This document shows, one piece after another, positions 44,677 through 53,018 of a stretch of DNA of 64,000 nucleotides. The position numbers and the translations under genes were made by a program. Positions within the stretch are counted from its first letter, which is position 1. Each line of letters opens with the position of its first letter. Under the pieces are notes generated by a model. The model saw nothing but the letters and a program-made list of their open reading frames with translations. It did not search any database and was not told where the DNA came from. The stretch is from Pareuzebyella sediminis. GTDB taxonomy: Bacteria; Bacteroidota; Bacteroidia; Flavobacteriales; Flavobacteriaceae. The stretch is from the NCBI RefSeq assembly GCF_008367235.1, contig NZ_VTZS01000001.1, forward strand, positions 1,116,001 through 1,180,000, written 5' to 3'.

Positions 44677-46014
44677 CTAAAAGTTTTCATCGTCCATATA
44701 CTCTCTCATCTTTTTCTCCTCCCAACCTTTTCCTAGTATTGGGTTAAAACCAAAAGCCTCCATACCATGTATGAGTACACCAAAGCCCCATCCGAAAATA
44801 GGGAACAATACCCATGGAAAACTCGTCGTTTTATAATTAAGAATCACCAAAAAAGGAATGACTATACAGTATGCCAATACATTACCGTAAAACCCCTTTA
44901 TATTTTCTACCCGTTGTTTTGCCTTCTCGTAACGCTTATCGGCAATGTATTCTTCTTGGGTTTCCATTTTAGAAATCAATTTAGAGAGAATCGGCAAACA
45001 CACGCGAAATTCTACTTCCGATCGCTCAATATCCAAGGTACGATCGGTGAGCAGGCCATAGCGCTGACGTATATTGCGAAGTCCTACCCCACTACTCTTT
45101 TTAACAACTTGCTTTTCCTGAAGATTGTTGACCACCACCAGTACATTTCCTTCTTCAAATACTTTAATATGTAATGGTCTTTCCGAAGTTACTACATTAT
45201 GTTTGACGGCATTTTCTAACAAAAGTTGCAACGATAAGGGTACAATTTTACCTTCATGAACTACCGACTTATCAGGAATATCGAACACGATACTGTCTTC
45301 GAAACGCATTTTTAAAAGTCTTACATATGTTTTTGCGAATTTCAGTTCTTCGTCAATAGACACCAATTCTTTGCCCTTTTGCTCAAGTACATAACGATAG
45401 ACCTTTGAGAGTAGGGTCGTGAACTTTTGGGCTTGATATGGATCTTCTTCGATAAGGCTGGTCAACACATTGAGGCTATTGAATAGAAAATGTGGGTCTA
45501 ACTGGTTTTTTAGTGCATCGAATTTTGCCGAGGCGGCACCCGCAATTATCTTTTGTTCCTTTACCTTGAACTCCTGACGGTATTTATAATAAAAAAAAGC
45601 AAAGAAAATCATCGCTACAACGATAGCGACCAACATAGAAACACCGTAGTATTGAAGACTTTGGGCTGCGAGGAAAGCTTGTACGTCTGTTTTTTCAATA
45701 ATTACTTCATGAACGAACCGAGCTACGAACAAAGCCATTAGGGAAACTACTACCAAAGACCCTAGGGAAATAAAAAAACGTCTGCCAGAGAAGAGGTTTT
45801 TATCGAATCTTTGTAGAAGATGCCTAATCAAAAAGGCATCTGCCATATAAATGATAATACTGTACAATAGGTTTATGGCATAGTTTTTTAAAAGTAAGGA
45901 GAAATCTAATCCGTTATCATAGTCTCCCCTTATATAATAAATGCAGAAGAATACCACAAAAATTGATGTTCCGACAATAGTCGCCCTAATCAGTTCCTTT
46001 AAGGATTTTAGCAT
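44677..46014 (-). CDS. LytS-type sensor histidine kinase with C-terminal 2TM domain
   Basis: 445 residues. The N-terminal part has about four membrane helices (about 12-30, 44-66, 82-103, 122-143) and no large sensor domain. The His_kinase domain carries the phospho-acceptor QLDPHFLFNSLNVL and the ATP-binding LLLENAVKHN and GVGLRNIRQRYGLL. After residue ~345 the same frame continues as a 2TM domain: DKRYEKAKQRVENIKGFYGN, two helices, and FGFNPILGKGWEEKKMREYM. An internal ATG begins METQEEYI at that junction, so a shorter 2TM-only product is possible. Two stand-alone 2TM genes and the LytTR regulator follow on the same strand. Confidence 0.92.
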   Translation of the reverse strand: MLKSLKELIRATIVGTSIFVVFFCIYYIRGDYDNGLDFSLLLKNYAINLLYSIIIYMADAFLIRHLLQRFDKNLFSGRRFFISLGSLVVVSLMALFVARFVHEVIIEKTDVQAFLAAQSLQYYGVSMLVAIVVAMIFFAFFYYKYRQEFKVKEQKIIAGAASAKFDALKNQLDPHFLFNSLNVLTSLIEEDPYQAQKFTTLLSKVYRYVLEQKGKELVSIDEELKFAKTYVRLLKMRFEDSIVFDIPDKSVVHEGKIVPLSLQLLLENAVKHNVVTSERPLHIKVFEEGNVLVVVNNLQEKQVVKKSSGVGLRNIRQRYGLLTDRTLDIERSEVEFRVCLPILSKLISKMETQEEYIADKRYEKAKQRVENIKGFYGNVLAYCIVIPFLVILNYKTTSFPWVLFPIFGWGFGVLIHGMEAFGFNPILGKGWEEKKMREYMDDENF

Positions 46015-46327
46015 AGTATATGGGTATTTGTAAAACGCCTATCGTCGAATAAAGAAGCTTATCCACCATACAAAATGAGGATTCAACCCCTAAGTTAAAT
46101 AATTATAAAATTCTAGGTATATCCATTGGCATTACCAAGAAGTCATTTTGAAATTCGCTGCCCTATTCAAAGAAAAACGAAATTAAAAAAGAACAGCGGA
46201 AGTCTTAAAAAAGGAATTCCGAATTGCCATTATTCCCTACCGAGTTGTAGGCTGTGACGAAACGACCCCAAGTTTTAAAGTACCTTTTCGTTATATTCGT
46301 TTTCACATATATAAACCGCATAATACT
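46015..46327. other. Intergenic region between divergent kinase and DUF1028 genes
   Basis: 313 bp of A/T-rich DNA that must hold two outward promoters. Only the -7-like box at 46292-46299 is evident for the DUF1028 side; none was found for the kinase. No reading frame or repeat of note. Confidence 0.5.
46292..46299 (+). promoter_or_regulatory. -7-like box TATATTCG for the DUF1028 gene
   Basis: Seven of eight bases match TAnnTTTG, 28 bp before the start codon. Confidence 0.35.
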
Positions 46328-47323
46328 ATGAAGTATTCCTTCACAATAACCTTGTTGATATCTCTTCTTATGGGGATTCAAAACAGGATATCGGCGCAAA
46401 GGGTCTACCAAGAGCAGTTTGCCCATACTTTTTCAATCGTAGCTAGGGATAAAAATACCGGGGAAATGGCCGTTGGGGTACAAAGTCATTGGTTCTCCGT
46501 GGGTACAATAGTTTCTTGGGGAAAGTCAGGTGTTGGCGTGGTGGCCACGCAATCATTTGTCAACCCTGCCTACGGGCCTAAGGGGCTGCAACTTATGGAA
46601 GAGGGGGAAACTGCGGAAGAAGCATTACAAATGCTTACCGCTCAGGATGATGGCAAAAACTTCAGGCAAGTAGGGTTTCTTGACGTTCATGGAAATAGCG
46701 CTTCCTTTACCGGAAAAAATTGTGTCGCTTCGGCAAACCATATTATCGGGGATAATTATGCCGTTCAAGCCAATATGATGCTCAATGATAGTGTGGTGCC
46801 AGCAATGGCTAGGGCTTTTAAAGTCCATAGTGATTTGCCTTTGGCCGAAAGAGTGGTACAAGTGCTACTTGCGGCACAAAAGGCCGGTGGTGATATACGC
46901 GGAAAACAATCAGCCGCCCTTATCGTCGTACATGCCGAACCCGTCAAAAACATTTGGGAAGACAAAAAGGTGAATCTACGGGTAGATGATAGTGAAGAAC
47001 CCTTAATCGAACTCGACCGGCTGTTGAAAGTCCATCGTGCCTACGAGCATATGAACCGGGGTGATCTTGCCGTGGAGGTCGACAATATGGATAGTGCCTT
47101 GGCCGAATACGCCGCGGCAAGAAATCTATTTCCAGAGAACCTTGAAATGAAATATTGGACGGCTATCGCATTGGCCAACAACCATAGATTCAAGGAAGCA
47201 CTTCCGATATTTAAAAAGGTATTCAAGGAAGACCCCAATTGGAAAACGATGACCAAGAGGCTACCAAAATCAGGTCTTCTAACAATATCCGATGTTGAGC
47301 TACAGCGTATTCTGAAGCTTTAA
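46328..47323 (+). CDS. DUF1028 domain protein with C-terminal TPR-like tail
   Basis: 331 residues with signal peptide MKYSFTITLLISLLMGIQNRISAQ. The DUF1028 domain follows: HTFSIVARDKNTGEMAVGVQ, WFSVGTIVSWGKSGVGVVAT, QSFVNPAYGPKGLQLMEEG and GGDIRGKQSAALIVV. The fold is thought to be Ntn-hydrolase-like, but no catalytic residue can be assigned here. The last ~90 residues contain TPR-like helices (HRAYEHMNRGDLAVEVDNM, EMKYWTAIALANNHRFKEAL). It is convergent with the sugar operon. Function unknown. Confidence 0.87.
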   Translation: MKYSFTITLLISLLMGIQNRISAQRVYQEQFAHTFSIVARDKNTGEMAVGVQSHWFSVGTIVSWGKSGVGVVATQSFVNPAYGPKGLQLMEEGETAEEALQMLTAQDDGKNFRQVGFLDVHGNSASFTGKNCVASANHIIGDNYAVQANMMLNDSVVPAMARAFKVHSDLPLAERVVQVLLAAQKAGGDIRGKQSAALIVVHAEPVKNIWEDKKVNLRVDDSEEPLIELDRLLKVHRAYEHMNRGDLAVEVDNMDSALAEYAAARNLFPENLEMKYWTAIALANNHRFKEALPIFKKVFKEDPNWKTMTKRLPKSGLLTISDVELQRILKL

Positions 47324-47344
47324 GGTCTCACGTTCCGATAGGGC

Positions 47345-48469
47345 TTAAGACAGTGTAAAATCAGGTAATTTGATCAGTTCACCGCCTTTTTGTGCCGACT
47401 CATGGGCCAATATGCCCACACAGGTGATGTTGGCCGATTGTTTTGCATTTGGGTAGGGCGGCTTTCCCGTAACCAAAGCATCCACGAAAGCGTGTACCAA
47501 ATGTGGATGGGAACCGCCGTGTCCTGCACCTTGGGTAAATGACAAATGTTCGTGCTCGTCATCATAAACACCTTGGGTGGTAAACGATTGTATCTCTTTA
47601 GGAAGCAGCTTGGCAAAATCAGGACTCTCTACCTCCTCCGGAATTTCAGGTTCAGGTTTTTTAGCTGTATGGACCACGAGGGGTTTTCCTTCTATCAACG
47701 GCCACTCTACCGATTTTTTCGACCCATATACTTCAAAACTTTCGCGATACTGGCGCGCGACATCGAAAAGAGACCGATAGACCTGTGCGCTCAAATCGGA
47801 ATCCTTAAATTTTATATGTGTGGTTTCGACGGCATATGGCGAGTTATAATTCGATATCAACTCTTCGCGTATCGTTCCCGATCCGAAACAGGATACATAT
47901 TCAGCTTCATCTTGGGTCAATGCCAAAACCGGACCCACGCAATGGGTTGCATAATGCATAGGCGGTAGTCCAGGCCAGTAATTCGGCCATCCGTCCATAT
48001 CTTGCTGGTGGCTGGCCTTCAAAAACTGAACCTTACCCAGTTCACCATTTTCATATAACTCTTTCATAAATAAAAACTCTCTGGCGTACACCACAGTTTC
48101 CATCATCATATACGTTAGTCCCGTTTCTTCGGTCAACCGCACAATTTCCTCACATTCTTCGACCGTTGTGGCCATTGGAACCGTACAAGCCACGTGCTTA
48201 CCGGCCTTTAAAGCGGCAATAGATTGTTGGCCATGGGCTGGAATAGGTGTATTGATATGTACCGCATCTATATCGGGATCTTTTAAAAGTTCTTCATACG
48301 AAGTATATCTTTTGGGTACATCAAAGGCATCGGCAATCTCATTGAGTTTCTCCTCGTTTCTTTGGCAGACTGCTACGAGCTCGGCATTGCGATATTTTTT
48401 ATAAATAGGAATGAACTCGGCTCCGAAACCTAATCCAATAATAGCCACTCTGATTTTTTTATTCTCCAT
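47345..48469 (-). CDS. Gfo/Idh/MocA family oxidoreductase-like protein
   Basis: 374 residues. The N-terminal Rossmann domain shows RVAIIGLGFGAEFIPIYKKY and AVHINTPIPAHGQQSIAALK. At the usual catalytic E-K-P position the sequence is CTVPMATT, so Glu-Lys are replaced by Thr-Val. The second domain has ASHQQDMDGWPNYW and MHYATHCVGPVLAL. Members normally oxidise or reduce sugar hydroxyls with NAD(P); the missing Lys suggests altered chemistry or a deviating subclass. It is the third gene of the operon with the ThuA-cupredoxin giant and the DTE-like barrel (10-bp gap upstream). Confidence 0.88.
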   Translation of the reverse strand: MENKKIRVAIIGLGFGAEFIPIYKKYRNAELVAVCQRNEEKLNEIADAFDVPKRYTSYEELLKDPDIDAVHINTPIPAHGQQSIAALKAGKHVACTVPMATTVEECEEIVRLTEETGLTYMMMETVVYAREFLFMKELYENGELGKVQFLKASHQQDMDGWPNYWPGLPPMHYATHCVGPVLALTQDEAEYVSCFGSGTIREELISNYNSPYAVETTHIKFKDSDLSAQVYRSLFDVARQYRESFEVYGSKKSVEWPLIEGKPLVVHTAKKPEPEIPEEVESPDFAKLLPKEIQSFTTQGVYDDEHEHLSFTQGAGHGGSHPHLVHAFVDALVTGKPPYPNAKQSANITCVGILAHESAQKGGELIKLPDFTLS

Positions 48470-48479
48470 GTCTCTATTC

Positions 48480-49340
48480 TTAGTCTTTAAACGTTTTCTT
48501 TATATGTTGTAACCCTTGGCTGGCAAAGTCATCTTGACTTTTAGCCATCGTTTTCCATATACAAACTGCTGCCGCCAATTCCTTAATCTCGGGGGTAAAG
48601 CTCTCAATTACTATAGCACCTTCATAATTAATATCCTTAAGACCTTCCTTAAAATCGGTCCAAGGGGTTAAACCGGTACCGGGTATTCCCCTATGGTTTT
48701 CTGAAACTTGTACATGAATCAATTTATCACCTACAGTACGAATCGCTTCACGAATATTTTTCTCTTCGATGGTCATGTGAAAACCATCCAGTAAAACTTT
48801 AGCCGCAGGATGATTGATATCGTTTACAAGACGCATCACATCTTCGGCAGTATTGACCATATCGGATTCAAAACGATTCAACGGTTCGAGAGCAATTGAA
48901 ACACCACTTGACGCGGCCATCTTACATACTTTTTTTAAGTTGGTCACGGCTAGGTCCCACTCCCTTTTTCGTTGTTCCTCGGGTATCATTCTTGCCTTTC
49001 CCACTGCTGAATACATAGGTCCGGCAACGAAGTTCACGTCCAAGGTATTGCATAGTTTAAAACACTTTTCCAGATAATCAAAACATTGGGTATGTATCGT
49101 GGGGTCTTCATGGGTCAAATCTTTGGTCGGTCCAAATACCCCACAAACCGTCGCTGATAATCCGTTTTCCGACAGAGCCTTTTTGACGGTTTCTCCATCG
49201 ATAAGGGCCGGATCTTCTACTGGTATCTCGACCAAGTCGTAGCCCATCTTTTTTATTTTGGGAAATAAGGCCAATGTACTTTCATCGAATGGTGATTGCC
49301 AAAGCCATGTGCTTACCCCGTATTTCAATTTTCCTTTCAT
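48480..49340 (-). CDS. Sugar isomerase/epimerase-like TIM barrel (ketose 3-epimerase type)
   Basis: 286 residues, an AP-endonuclease-2-type TIM barrel close to D-tagatose/D-psicose 3-epimerases in length. Metal and catalytic positions: Glu152 (IALEPLNRFE), Asp185 (LLDGFHMTIEE) and Glu246 (IVIESF) align with the known ligands, and NHRGIPGTG follows the fourth strand. The metal-binding His of the family's HxH motif reads His209-Val-Gln211, so the second His is Gln. It lacks a signal peptide, hence is cytoplasmic. It starts 4 bp after the ThuA-cupredoxin gene. The substrate is not known. Confidence 0.88.
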   Translation of the reverse strand: MKGKLKYGVSTWLWQSPFDESTLALFPKIKKMGYDLVEIPVEDPALIDGETVKKALSENGLSATVCGVFGPTKDLTHEDPTIHTQCFDYLEKCFKLCNTLDVNFVAGPMYSAVGKARMIPEEQRKREWDLAVTNLKKVCKMAASSGVSIALEPLNRFESDMVNTAEDVMRLVNDINHPAAKVLLDGFHMTIEEKNIREAIRTVGDKLIHVQVSENHRGIPGTGLTPWTDFKEGLKDINYEGAIVIESFTPEIKELAAAVCIWKTMAKSQDDFASQGLQHIKKTFKD

Positions 49341-49344
49341 TTTT

Positions 49345-52300
49345 TTAAATTGGATTAGCCACTACCTTCATTACGCCCTGCATGATACGCCAGTGCCCTG
49401 GAAAAGTACATATATAGGGGTATTCGCCAGGCTCCGAAGGAGCCGTGAATCGCAAGGTCACGGTTTGGTCCGGATTCACCAATGCCGTGGCATAGAGTAC
49501 TTCCGACATTCTAGGTACATAATTTTGCGTAGCCCCGTTGGGATCCATCGCTAGTTTGTCTGCCGCGGCACCTACCTTTGCTTTGGTTCCGGGCCTCACA
49601 ATGACTAGATTATGTTGCATAAAATCCACATTTTCCAAAACCAGTTCCACGTTCTTTCCTGCTTCAACGACAAACTCTGTCTTATCAAACTTCATTTCGT
49701 TTTCTACAGTTTTGATATTAATGACCACGCTGTTTTCTGAATTGGCAACATCCGATGCCTCTGCATCCAATCCTTTATTCATGTAACTTTTTGCAAATAC
49801 CTCGGCGAGTGAACTTCCTCCAAATGCATTTTTTGGAGTTTTTGAAAAGTCGGTTTCTACTTCATATTTCCAAATTCCCGCAAGTGGGAATTCTTTATCG
49901 CTGGACCACCCTCCCACTCTGATGAACATTTGATCGGGTTTGCCATAGAATCCCCCGGGGCCCTCGGCGTCCTCCACTCGAACAGCCAGTACATTTTCTC
50001 CACTTTTAAAAAGTTCCTTGTCAATTCTATAATACCGATTTCTAGTATAGTCATCCTCGGTAAAACCAATTTGCTCGCCATTCAGATAAACGATATCCGA
50101 CTCATCGATAGGGCCTAGTGACAAAATGGTCGATTCTTCGGGCTTAAATTTGAATTTTTTCCTGAACCAGATAATACCATCTATGTCCAGTCCCGCATCT
50201 TCAATGGTCTGCGGCAATTCCATCGTTTCCCATGCACTGTCATCATAGTTTTCTGCCTGTCTTTGGTTTTGTCCCAATTTTTCCAGATCCATAGCCGGGT
50301 TTGCGGCTTTGAAACTGTTCATAAAACCCGTACTATGTTTTCCGGCCGCGGCATAAGCGGCCTTTGCCAACCAATTATCGGTAAGAACGGGCTGATCTTT
50401 GCTTATTTTGAATATCTCCGCACCTAATTCATCAGAGGGTTCCCTTTCCGTGATATAGAGTATAGCCGCCAAACGTACCGCTGGATCTTTATCGTTCAAC
50501 ACATTTGATTTCACTACAGCTTCCACTGATTTTTCAGTACCGGAAAGTATTTGAATGGCACCTCTACGAACAGGGGCAGCAGGATGATAAAGTGCTCCCG
50601 CCACCACATTGCGCGCTTCCTTGTTGGTTTCTACTGACACCAAACCATCGATAGTCCATAAGGCATGTAACGCTCCTTTATTCATACCCATATTATCGAC
50701 CACATTATTGTTCACCATTTTATATAGGTCAGGCAAGACTTCAGTATTGCCATTTTGTACCAGCAGCCGTTGTGCCGTCATTCTCCAGAACATGTTCGAA
50801 TGATCCAGCGCTTCTACCAGCGCATCCGTATCGGTGGGGTCTAAAACAAACGCTTCCGATTCCTCCGCTCCCTTGGGAATGACTCTCCAAATACGCCCTC
50901 TGGACTTGTCCCGTAAAGGGTTTACATAGGCATTTCCATCACCGTTCTCAGCATTGAAACCACCCCTTTCCTTACTTGGTGTTGGGTTGTGCTGTACGAT
51001 AAAGTTATACCAATCGGCCACCCAAACGTTGCCATCGGGCCCTACCTTTGCCTCCACGGGTGAAACCCACTCATCCGAACTGGCAAACAAGTTGCCTCCG
51101 TCCAACTCCTTATATCCTGCACCATCTTTCTGTATTTTAGCCATATGAACCACGCCCCCCGTCGGTTCACACACAAAGGCAATTTTGTTCCAATAATTAC
51201 TAGGGTACTTCCGTGCGATATAAAAATGGTGCCCGGCGGCGGCCGTAAAACCACCAAAAACGTCTACCTGTCTCACATTGGGGGTAATGGCCTGCATGTC
51301 GTAATGGCCATCTATCTTCATGCTACCCTGGGCGGGAATACCCTCTATCTGCTCCAAGGCTGCATTGGGTATTCCTAAAAATACACTGTGCGTATTATTG
51401 GCAGTAGAGGCAAAAATGGCATTGTCTTCCGTTATCCCCAATCCCCAAGTATTATTACTAGTATTGGTCAATACTTCAAATATGCTTTTTTTGGGATGGA
51501 ACCTGTACACGTTTTGGTTAAACTTAAAATCCTTCCCAAAAATCTGACCTTCAAAACCTGAATACCCCACAACTCCATACAGTTGATTATCCATACCATA
51601 TTGTAGGTTTGATGGTCCTGCATGTGTATCAAAAGTGCCCCAGCCGTCTATCATAACCTCACGTACATCTGCCCTATCGTCTCCATCGGTATCTTTAAGA
51701 AACAGAAAGTGCGGTGCTTGCGATACAACGATGCCTCCATCATAAAATGAAAAACTAGTGGGTATATTTAGGTTTTCCGCAAAAACTGTAAACTTGTCCG
51801 CTTTCCCGTCGCCATCAGTATCTTCACAAATTTTTACCCGGTCATCACCTACTCCGGTATCGTTTCGCACCGTATTGGGATAATCTACCGTCTCTATAAC
51901 CCATAGTCGGCCCCTTTCATCCCAGTTCATGGCAATGGGATTGATGATGTCCGGCTCGGAAACGAAGAGTTCCAATTCAAAACCGGCAGGAACCTGAATT
52001 AGTTTTTTTGATTCTTCCGCCGTTAAGGGAAGCTGATATTTTGGAGCGGGGTCTCTTTTCTCATAATTAGGGATATTGGGTTTTTCCTCATAGTGCAATG
52101 TGGGGATATCTTTGGCAAAGGCCATCCAATTTTCTTTTGCTTTTTCAGGGACCGCCCAAAGAATACCTTCCTTTACCAAATTTTGAAAACCAGGATGGCT
52201 CCATGTACGCTCATCATGCCCGTAAGCGGTATAAAATACTTTTCCTTGCCCATAATTCTTTACCCACGTCCAAGGTTCGTGATGTTCACCCTCTACCCGT

Positions 52301-52854
52301 TCCATCAACACATTGATGTCTTCCGCTATTTTATCGTGGACGTAAGTCTCGTCCCATGTGGAGAAAGGTTCAACGTTTTGCATGATAGGGTGATCCTTTG
52401 CTACGATATCCGCGGTGAACGTTCCGGTCCCGTGCTCCTTAAACTGAGCCCCGACCATATCTACGTACTCTGGTGAATTTCTAAAACAAAAACTTGCACA
52501 ATGCAAGGGTATAAAAGCATGACCTTCACGTACATAGTTCAACAGGGCTTTTTCTTGGGATGAAGATATTTCATCGTGATTGGCATAGATGATCAACCCA
52601 TCATACAGCGATAATTTCTCGGGATTTAGGTCGTTTACATCTTCCGTGTAGGTAATATTAATACCATCCTTGGTCAAAGCCGAGGCCAATATGGGAAAAT
52701 AAGCACCTGAATCGTGATGTTCCAAGGCGTGGCCCAAAAAAAGAATCTCTATTCTTCTTGGGCTATCATCAGATTTTTCTTTTTTGGTAGTTCCACAGCT
52801 AATACATAAGAAAAGCGTTAAGAAAATACCGAAGGTCGAGCTGTTGAATTTCAT
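49345..52854 (-). CDS. ThuA / sugar dehydrogenase / HEAT / jelly-roll / cupredoxin giant lipoprotein
   Basis: 1169 residues. Start at 52854 because MKFNSSTFGIFLTLFLCISC is a lipoprotein signal (eight more codons are open upstream). Domains in order: ThuA (about 25-245, EGHAFIPLHCASFCF); PVC-type membrane-bound dehydrogenase propeller (about 290-630, PIAMNWDERGRLWVIETVDY); HEAT-like repeats (about 640-800, ALDHSNMFWRMTAQRLLVQN); a galactose-binding jelly roll (about 860-985, IDESDIVYLNGEQIGF); and an azurin-like domain with His1081, Cys1149, His1154 and Met1158 (YICTFPGHWRIM). No CxxCH is present, so the copper site takes the place of the usual heme. It heads a three-gene operon. Confidence 0.92.
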   Translation of the reverse strand: MKFNSSTFGIFLTLFLCISCGTTKKEKSDDSPRRIEILFLGHALEHHDSGAYFPILASALTKDGINITYTEDVNDLNPEKLSLYDGLIIYANHDEISSSQEKALLNYVREGHAFIPLHCASFCFRNSPEYVDMVGAQFKEHGTGTFTADIVAKDHPIMQNVEPFSTWDETYVHDKIAEDINVLMERVEGEHHEPWTWVKNYGQGKVFYTAYGHDERTWSHPGFQNLVKEGILWAVPEKAKENWMAFAKDIPTLHYEEKPNIPNYEKRDPAPKYQLPLTAEESKKLIQVPAGFELELFVSEPDIINPIAMNWDERGRLWVIETVDYPNTVRNDTGVGDDRVKICEDTDGDGKADKFTVFAENLNIPTSFSFYDGGIVVSQAPHFLFLKDTDGDDRADVREVMIDGWGTFDTHAGPSNLQYGMDNQLYGVVGYSGFEGQIFGKDFKFNQNVYRFHPKKSIFEVLTNTSNNTWGLGITEDNAIFASTANNTHSVFLGIPNAALEQIEGIPAQGSMKIDGHYDMQAITPNVRQVDVFGGFTAAAGHHFYIARKYPSNYWNKIAFVCEPTGGVVHMAKIQKDGAGYKELDGGNLFASSDEWVSPVEAKVGPDGNVWVADWYNFIVQHNPTPSKERGGFNAENGDGNAYVNPLRDKSRGRIWRVIPKGAEESEAFVLDPTDTDALVEALDHSNMFWRMTAQRLLVQNGNTEVLPDLYKMVNNNVVDNMGMNKGALHALWTIDGLVSVETNKEARNVVAGALYHPAAPVRRGAIQILSGTEKSVEAVVKSNVLNDKDPAVRLAAILYITEREPSDELGAEIFKISKDQPVLTDNWLAKAAYAAAGKHSTGFMNSFKAANPAMDLEKLGQNQRQAENYDDSAWETMELPQTIEDAGLDIDGIIWFRKKFKFKPEESTILSLGPIDESDIVYLNGEQIGFTEDDYTRNRYYRIDKELFKSGENVLAVRVEDAEGPGGFYGKPDQMFIRVGGWSSDKEFPLAGIWKYEVETDFSKTPKNAFGGSSLAEVFAKSYMNKGLDAEASDVANSENSVVINIKTVENEMKFDKTEFVVEAGKNVELVLENVDFMQHNLVIVRPGTKAKVGAAADKLAMDPNGATQNYVPRMSEVLYATALVNPDQTVTLRFTAPSEPGEYPYICTFPGHWRIMQGVMKVVANPI

Positions 52855-53018
52855 GGGAATTGATTTTTTCAACGTCAATTATAAGCATAATTTCTATGAA
52901 AAAAACACTGTCACATATCCCATACTGACTTTTTTATATCTTTTAACACTTCTAAAAAGGTTTTTTTTGATAATTTAGAGTATATAGTTTGCTTACGGCA
53001 TTATTTTAAAACACGATT

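Noticed and set aside
44677-45000. Kinase C-terminus as a separate 2TM gene
   Set aside because: The frame runs through without a stop from kinase to 2TM domain; an internal start is possible but the fused product is the primary reading.
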